This document shows positions 57,728 to 64,000 of a DNA stretch of 64,000 bases, piece by piece. Origin of the DNA: Ottelia alismoides (taxonomy: Eukaryota; Streptophyta; Magnoliopsida; Alismatales; Hydrocharitaceae); the NCBI GenBank assembly GCA_037367405.1, contig JAZKJV010010755.1, forward strand, positions 1 to 64,000, in the 5' to 3' direction. The notes below the pieces were generated by a model, which was not told the origin of the DNA, ran no database searches, and saw only the letters and a list, made by a program, of their open reading frames with translations. How positions within the stretch are numbered: position 1 is the first letter of the stretch; each line of letters starts with the position of its first letter. The position numbers were made by a program, and so were the translations under genes.

Positions 57728-58238
57728 TGGTATCAGAGCGACGGTCCTAAACCGGAGTTCTCGAAACCCTAACCCTACCCTGCCCCACCCGCGTGCCTCT
57801 CTCTCTCATCGCCGGCACCTCCGCCAGCGCCTCCGCCCCGCCTGTGCCTCAGCCGCGCCTCCGCCTGTTCGCATACTCGCGCGAGAGCCTGTGCGCCTGT
57901 GCGCCTCCACCTGTGCGCGGGCGCTTGCGCCTCCTCCTCCTGCGCCTGTGCGCGTGCACCAGCTCCTCCGCTTGCACCTAGTGCTCACCTTTGCGCGTGA
58001 CTGCGTGACTGCACGCTCATCCTCGCGCTACGCGACTGAGCACTCGACCTTGTGTGCCTTGCGTGCCTGCGTGCTTCAGCGGGCACCGTAGAGCCCTAAG
58101 CGTGTGCTAAGCCCTAAAGCGCACACCGTCAACTAAATGGGTTTAGTTGCTTGAGGTCTACACATGCAACTAAACCCGTCTATGTCATTGTAGACGAATC
58201 TTATCTTTAGTCAATCGCTCCAGTCTTCAGTTTCTAGT

Positions 58239-59504
58239 ATGTCAGAAAGCAAGGCGGATATCCCATCCATTGGCGTCTTTCGTGGTCCGGCGCCTATTGT
58301 AAAGATGGATGGTACGAACTATGAACTGTGGGCGATGCAGTTCATGAGTATGATGAAATCAACGGGTAAGAAGCACATTCTTACCGAAGCAGAGCCTGCT
58401 GAGAAGACTGGAGCCAATGCCTCTTGGGAGGCCGATGACGCATATGCCAAAGTTTGGTTATCTGGAACGTTGGCGGTCGAGTTTGCCAATGACATTCTAC
58501 ATCAGCCAACGACCAAAGACATGCGAGACATTCTGGTGGCCACATACTCTCAGGCGAAAAATGAGACGAAGATTCTGCAACTCCAGCATGATATATTCAC
58601 TATAAAGCAGAATGGTCGCCCTCTACATTCACTCTACACATCCCTGCGAGGGATGTTCGAGAAGCTATACAACTTCACGCCCCTGACAGCCACGCCAGAA
58701 CAACAGAAGACGTATCGGAATGCGACTATGGTGGGCGTGTTCCTTGCTGCACTTGATCCAGAGTATGAGGCAGCACGATCCCAGATCTTGGCCGATTCTA
58801 CTATTCCTCCCATGCAGGAAGCTTTTCATAAACTGAGCCGTATCATCGTCCCTTCCACGACCACGAATCAGAATGCTTCAGCCATGGCCGCCAACAGGGG
58901 TCGTGGATTTCATCATCAGACCCGTGGACGTGGACCTCGTGGCAGAGGAGGCCGCACTCGGCCAACATGTACCTACTGTCATCGCGTCGGACACAATGAA
59001 GACACATGCTACTCTAAGCATGGATTTCCTGCATCTGCACGAGTCGCTGAGCAGATAGAGCCTCCATCTGCTGCCACTTTGGATCAACGGTTCGATGATC
59101 TAGTTGCCCGTCTAAGGGGCATTATTCCCACATCTGGCCCAACACCTACTACTGAGAGTCAATCTGATCCTGCTGCATCTGCCTCTGCGTCTACCAATGC
59201 TTCAGGTAGCATACTTGCATTTACCAGTAGTAGATCATATATATTACCTTGGATTATGGACTCGGGCGCAACACATCATCTATGTGGCGATCAGAGTTTA
59301 CTTACAGGATATTCTCAGATTCCTCCAAGCCGAACAATGGTCATTGCCAATGGTAGACATTCCCCTATCACTGGTCAGGGGGAGATTAGACTGACATCTT
59401 CTATGCAGCTCAAGAATGTGTTACATGCACCTGATTTTTCAGTGAATTTATTATCAATCAATCAGTCAGATTACGAAGGATTTACAATGTCGGGCAATTT
59501 TTGA
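58239..59504 (+). pseudogene. Copia D gag-protease
   Basis: A 421-codon frame opening MSESKADIPSIGVFRGPAPI. Gag core (MDGTNYELWAMQFMSMMKST, KILQLQHDIFTIKQNGRPLH), Gly/Arg-rich RNA-binding stretch (RGFHHQTRGRGPRGRGGRTR), zinc knuckle CTYCHRVGHNEDTC at about residues 247-260, and aspartic protease WIMDSGATHHLCGD at about residue 344. After NLLSIN the frame is shifted by a repeated atca (about 59455-59464) and ends at 59504; the downstream frame at 59545 continues the same domain in another phase. Confidence 0.93.
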
Positions 59505-61341
59505 TCCATCTTCTCTTATTTTTCAGGGCATCCTTACGGACAACGTGATTGGTCGTGGCTATGAGCAAGGAGGCCTCTATCGCCTAAATCAGACTCCGTT
59601 TGCTGGAACCTCATCCCTTCCTACTGGACCAGTATCTCCTCTGCTGTGGCATTTGCGCATTGGACATCTACCGCTTCAGAAGTTGCGTCGTGTGTTACCC
59701 CAGGGTCTGCCTCACACATCTATCCAATGTGAGGCTTGTCAGTTGGGAAAGCATCACCGGTCTACCTTTCCCAGTCGTCCGGGTCGGAGTAGTACCTCCA
59801 AGTTTGAGTTACTTCATATTGATATCTGGGGTCCGAGTCGTGTACCTGATCATCAGGGACACATATTTTATATAGTTATTGTGGATGACTTCTCTCGTGT
59901 GTCATGGGTATTTTTGTTGAAAAATAAATCTGAAGCAAGGAATATTATTATCCATTTTCTGAATGAAATTCAAAATGTTTTCTCCACATCTGTGAAATTT
60001 GTGAGAAGTGATAATGCCCTAGAACTGTGTACTCATGTCCTAGCCAATTACTACTCATCAAAAGGGATTATCCATCAAACATCCTGTGCTTATACCTCTC
60101 AACAAAATGGGATCGCTGAAAGGAAACATCGCCATCTACTAGATGTCACAAGATCACTTCTTATACAGAGTCATGTTCCTTATTCTTACTGGGGTGATAC
60201 GGTTCTCACAACATGTTACCTAATTAACCGTATGCCGTCCTCCGTCCTAGATGAACATATTCCTTTCTCCCTTATCTACCCTGGTAAGGATCTGTTTTCC
60301 CTTACTCCTCGTGTGTTTGGCTCAGTTGCCTTTGTCCACCATTTGTCTCCTGGTACTGACAAGCTCTCTCCTAGGGCTGTCAAGTGTGTGTTTGTTGGGT
60401 ACTCCAGAACTCAAAAGGGGTACAAGTGCTTTGATCCTTTGCGTAGGCAGTATATGGTTAGTGCAGATGTTACATTTTTTGAATCCTTAATGTATTTTTC
60501 ATCCTCAGGTGATCATCAACTACCTCTAGTGACTCCCGATGCCATATATATGACACCACCACCACCACCAGCTCCACGTACTATTCCCGTTTCGCCACTA
60601 CCATTCCACTATACCCGCATGCCTCCTCCAGCTCTTGGTCATGACTCATCTCCTAGCTCGCCTAAGGTATGTACTGAAGATACTACTCTTGATGGATCTA
60701 ATGATACTTCTGAGCAGGATATGTTGCAGGGGCCAAATGAGGACACAACTGATTTAGATGTTCCTATTGCTATATGTAAATTGAAGAGGAGCTGCGCTAC
60801 ATATCCTTTATCGGCTTCTGTGTCATTTGAGCGACTATCTGGGGATTTCAGGAACTTTGTGGTTGCCTTGTCAGCTGTAGATATTCCACGGAATTATCAA
60901 GATGCCCTGCAGGACAGTAGACGGCGTCTAGCAATGGAGGAAGAAATGGCAGCACTTCAATCTAGGGGAACTTGGAGTCTAGTTCCTATACCTGCAGATA
61001 TGACCCCAGTAAGCTGCAAGTCGGTACTTACAGTAAAGCAAAATGCAGATGGCAGTATTGATAGATACAAGGCCCGCCCTGTTGCACGTGGCTTTACACA
61101 GACATACGGGGTGGATTACCTTGATACGTTCTCGCCAGTAGCCCGCCATTCTACCTTCCAGATCTTGCTGTCAGTCGCGGTTACTCGAGAGTGGCAACTA
61201 TATCAGTTGGATGTGAAGAATGCGTTCCTATATGGAGATCTACAGGAGGAAGTCTACATGCAACAACCACCCGATTTTGCTGTTGAGGGGGAGTGTTCCA
61301 AGGTGTGCAGACTTCATAAGGCTATCTATGGCCTTAAGTAG
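59480..61341 (+). pseudogene. Copia D integrase-reverse transcriptase
   Basis: Open for 598 codons from about 59545. Pre-integrase zinc region HLRIGHLPLQKLRRVL and CEACQLGKHHRSTF; integrase core DIWGPSRVPDHQGH, VDDFSRVSWVFLLKNKSE, RSDNALEL, SQQNGIAERKHRHLLDVTRS; then a proline-rich linker; [62 protein letters not shown]. It ends at a TAG (61339-61341) in place of the Gln of YGLKQSP. Confidence 0.93.
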
Positions 61342-62410
61342 AGCCCCATAGCATGGTTTCAGAAGCTCTCAGACCTCTTTGAAAAATAGGGATACAAACG
61401 CTCTAATGCTGATTATTCCTTGTTTGTACAGAAGACTTCAAGAGGTATTATTGCAATTATGGTTTACATAGATGACATCTTGATTACAGGAGATGATGAG
61501 CAAGGCATAAAGCAGGCGAAAGAGAAGCTGGGTAGTGAATTTGTCACTAAGGACCTTGAAGTCCTTAGATATTTTCTGGGGCTGGAATTTGCTAGAAATC
61601 CGTATGGGTTAGTAATGTCGCAGAGAAAATATGTTACGGACCTGTTGAATGAAACAAGTATGCTTGGGTGTCGGCCTGCTACAACACCAATGGACCCCAG
61701 CATGATGAAGCTATATGATGATGACACAGAGGAGGTGGACAGGAGAAGATACAGAGAACTGGTAGGCAAACTGTTGTATGTCATGATCACTAGGCCCCCG
61801 ATATATCCTTTGCAGCCAGTTCATGGAGCAACCACGTCAGGTTCATATGGATGCCATACATATGATACTCAGATACCTCAAATCATCTCCAGGTGCAGGT
61901 TTGCTATTCAAGAAGGGCAAGTGGATTTCTATCTCAGCATGTGCGGATGCAGACTATGCAGGTTGTCCCAAGGACAGGAAGTCCACCTATGGGTTTGCAG
62001 TCTACGTTGGAGATTCTCTAATCTCATGTAAGAGCAACAAACAGACGGTGGTAGCCAGATCTAGTGCTGAATCTGAATATAGGGCTATGGCCCAGGCTAG
62101 CACAGAGATGATGTGGGTAAAGGCTGTGCTTACAGATCTATGCATAGTTGTACCACTTCCTATGAACTTAGAATGTGACAATCAGGCAGCCTTGTTCATT
62201 GCAAACAATCCAGTATTTGATGAGCGGACCAAGCACATTGAGGTTGACTGTCATTTCATATGTGGCATGATTCAGAAGGGATTCATTGCTACATCTCATG
62301 TTACTTCAGAAAATCAAACTGCCGATATATTCACCAAGGCATTACTACGAGGCCCATTCCAGAAGTGTGCGTCCAACCTGAGCATGATTGATATCTATGC
62401 TCCATCTTGA
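61342..62410 (+). pseudogene. Copia D reverse transcriptase end and RNase H
   Basis: After a second stop (about 61387) the frame continues with SLFVQKTSRGIIAIMVYIDD, where the catalytic box is YIDD (61465-61476) not YVDD, then FVTKDLEVLRYFLGLEFARN and MDPSMMKLYDDDTEEVDRRR. Near 61797 extra C residues shift the frame; RNase H proceeds as ACADADYAGCPKDRKSTYGF, ARSSAESEYRAMAQAS, CDNQAALFIANNPVFDERTK and ADIFTKALLRGP to a stop at 62408. Confidence 0.92.
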
Positions 62411-62417
62411 GGGGGAG

Positions 62418-62563
62418 TGTTAACATATATATTAGTTTCCTTTGTATCTCTCTGTTATTTTTATTTTCAGCTGTATGCTTTATGTAATTTACCCATAGGT
62501 TACTCTCCTATATAAGAGAGCCTAGGGCTGATGGAATAAACATCTCGTTCATTTTTCCCAACA
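62418..62563 (+). repeat. Copia D right LTR
   Basis: A 146-bp partner of 57582-57727, followed by the duplication gcatc. Confidence 0.93.
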
Positions 62564-63982
62564 GCATCTATTGTGAGTTGCAAATGGATATTCACGGTCA
62601 AGTAAAGGTCCGATGGCAGTGTCGACCGATTCAAAGCAAGGCCTGTCGCTCGGGGGTTCACCCAAACTTATGGGGTGGATTATCAAGACACCTTCTCTCC
62701 AGTAGCAAGACTTTCAACACTACGCATTTTGCTATATGTTGTCATTTCCAGGGACTGACCTTTGTATCAACTTGATGTCAAGAATGCCTTTCTCTATGGA
62801 GATCTCCACGAGGAAGTATGTATGCAACGACCACCAGGATTTGCTACTGAGGGGGAGTCTTAGAAGGTGTGCCGCCTTAACAAGGCGATTTATGTCTTGG
62901 AGCAGAATCCGAGAGCTTGGTATCAAAAGCTGTCGGAGTTGATAGAGCAGAAGGGGTTTTTGCGGTCTACTGCGGACCTCTCACTGTTTGTACAGAGGAC
63001 ACCTAGAGGTACCGTGGCTATTCTTATTTATGTGGATGATATTGTCATTACAGGAGATGTGAGCATGGTATTATTACCACCAAGGAGTTCCTTGGTCAAC
63101 AGTTTGTGACTAAGGTCCTTGGCAATCTTCGCTACTTTCTTGGATTAGAGTTGCCAGGAATCAACGTGGACTCGTGATGAATCAATGGAAATTTGTTTAT
63201 GGACCTCCTATCTGAGACAAACATGACAGGGTGCAAACTTGCTTCTACTCCTATGGTTGCAAGCATGAGCTTGTATGATGAGGACACCGAAGAAATTGAC
63301 AGGAGGAGATATAGAGAGCTTGTTGGGAAGCTCCTATACGCCACCATTACCAGGACGGATATTGCATTTGTAGTTAGCAAAGTCAGCCAATTCATGGAGC
63401 AACCCAGGAAGGTACATATGGATGTCGTACACATGATCTTGAGGTATCTGAAGACTTCACATGGCTCTGGCCTTATATTCAGTAGGGATGCATCACTTGA
63501 GGTGACATGATGTGAGACTATGCTGGTTGTCCCAGGGTCAGAAAGTTGACTTTTGGTTTTGCTATCTTTATAGGCAGCTCACTTGTTTCATGGAAAAGCA
63601 AGAAGCAGACTGTAGTGGCCACATGTTGTGCTGAGTCTGAATACAGGGCTATGGCACAAGGATGTACATAAATGATGTGGGTCAGATCAGTATTAACCGA
63701 CCTTACTGTTGAGGTTTCTCTTCTTATGAAGCTTTTATGTGATAATCAAGCAGCTTTATTTATAGCCAATAATCCTGCGTTTCATGAGCGGACAAAGCAT
63801 ATCGAGGTGGATTGTCACTACACTAGAGACATGATCCAGAAAAGGCCTTATATCCACCTCTCATGTTTCCACAGGAGATCAGACTGCAGATATCTTCACG
63901 AAGGCACTGGCCAGAGGTCCATTTCAGATATGCTGTTCCAAGCTGAGCATGATTGATATTTATGCTCCAGCTTGAGGGGGAG
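62564..63982 (+). pseudogene. Copia C reverse transcriptase-RNase H (after the insertion)
   Basis: The RT frame interrupted at 57581 resumes: [67 protein letters not shown] (63029-63040), MVASMSLYDEDTEEIDRRRY, GKLLYATITRTDIAFVVSKV and HERTKHIEVDCHYTRDMIQK. Several stops (for example near 62605, 62757, 62860 and 63510) and frameshifts. Confidence 0.85.
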
Positions 63983-64000
63983 TGTTGAGATGTTTATTTA
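63983..64000 (+). repeat. Start of the copia C right LTR
   Basis: TGTTGAGATGTTTATTTA follows the polypurine tract and is cut by the window edge. Similar to the copia B LTR start at 52419 (TGTAGAGTTATTTATACG). Confidence 0.65.

Larger units (their letters stand above)
57577..62568 (+). mobile_element. Ty1/copia element D, complete, nested in copia C
   Basis: A 5-bp duplication gcatc (57577-57581, 62564-62568) encloses LTRs of 146 bp (57582-57727, 62418-62563) with 5 differences by my count (about 96.6% identical). Primer-binding site tggtatcagagc directly after the left LTR; polypurine tract gagggggag before the right one. Gag-pol is almost intact: a 421-codon gag-protease frame and a 598-codon integrase-RT frame, separated by a 4-bp duplication, then a few stops and a frameshift in RNase H. 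The best preserved element in the window. Confidence 0.95.
56277..64000 (+). mobile_element. Ty1/copia element C, 5'-truncated, interrupted by copia D
   Basis: Starts within the integrase zinc region (QLEKHHRSSFPSRPSRSSSR) directly after B and continues with integrase, linker and RT start to 57581. It is broken by copia D (57582-62563) and resumes at 62564 in the same RT codons (PPGAS then IVSCKWIFTVK). RT and RNase H follow, with YVDD at 63029-63040 and RNase H CDNQAALFIANNPAFHERTK. It reaches a polypurine tract gagggggag and the start of an LTR, TGTTGAGATGTTTATTTA, at 63983. Confidence 0.85.

Noticed and set aside
1..64000. CRISPR arrays, tRNA or rRNA genes, defence islands
   Set aside because: No regularly spaced repeats, no complete cloverleaf or rRNA segments. 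The content is eukaryotic TE-rich intronic DNA.

Overview
The window is nuclear DNA of a flowering plant (lineage not resolved). It holds GT-AG introns of up to 18.7 kb, L1-type LINEs with plant-type ORF1/ORF2, tRNA-iMet-primed Ty1/copia elements, a Ty3/gypsy element and MULE/hAT non-autonomous elements. No rRNA, tRNA, CRISPR or bacterial-type operon was seen.

The only host gene recognised is the middle part of a plus-strand gene for a transportin-SR/TNPO3-type importin-beta, the MOS14 orthologue group that imports SR splicing factors. Seven exons with open frames and canonical splice sites lie at 14487-14614, 33299-33374, 33501-33621, 33691-33787, 33960-34041, 36479-36561 and 45036-45155. 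They total 707 coding bases (about 235 residues) spread over 30.7 kb. Earlier exons are not seen, and the rest of the gene lies beyond the right edge. Nearly everything else to the right of 14.5 kb is therefore intronic transposable-element sequence.

Layout. 1-6.8 kb: a full-span but mutated minus-strand LINE (358-5833) with a 17-bp target-site duplication, inserted in an older DNA element. 6.9-13.7 kb: a nest of four terminal-inverted-repeat elements one inside another. The third is a MULE with a 9-bp duplication, and its left terminal repeat is split by the fourth. 13.4-19.1 kb: small MITEs with clear 8- or 9-bp duplications, a SINE-like unit, a fold-back palindrome and further TIR elements. 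14.9-26.8 kb: minus-strand copia remnants, one split by a solo LTR, and a LINE remnant. 27.65-32.5 kb: copia element A. 36.6-45.0 kb (intron 6): a copia remnant, a TRIM and a minus-strand gypsy element. 45.2-64 kb (intron 7): copia E (complete, duplication ATGAG) and then a chimera of two related copias (B fused to C), with copia D (complete, duplication GCATC) inserted in C.

All retroelement reading frames are broken, so the mobile elements are relics. The two complete copias have LTR pairs about 96-97% identical, which means middle-aged insertions. The main points of interest are the giant TE-filled introns of a splicing-factor importer, the four-level nest, the B/C fusion, and a short inverted repeat next to the primer-binding site shared by several copia families.
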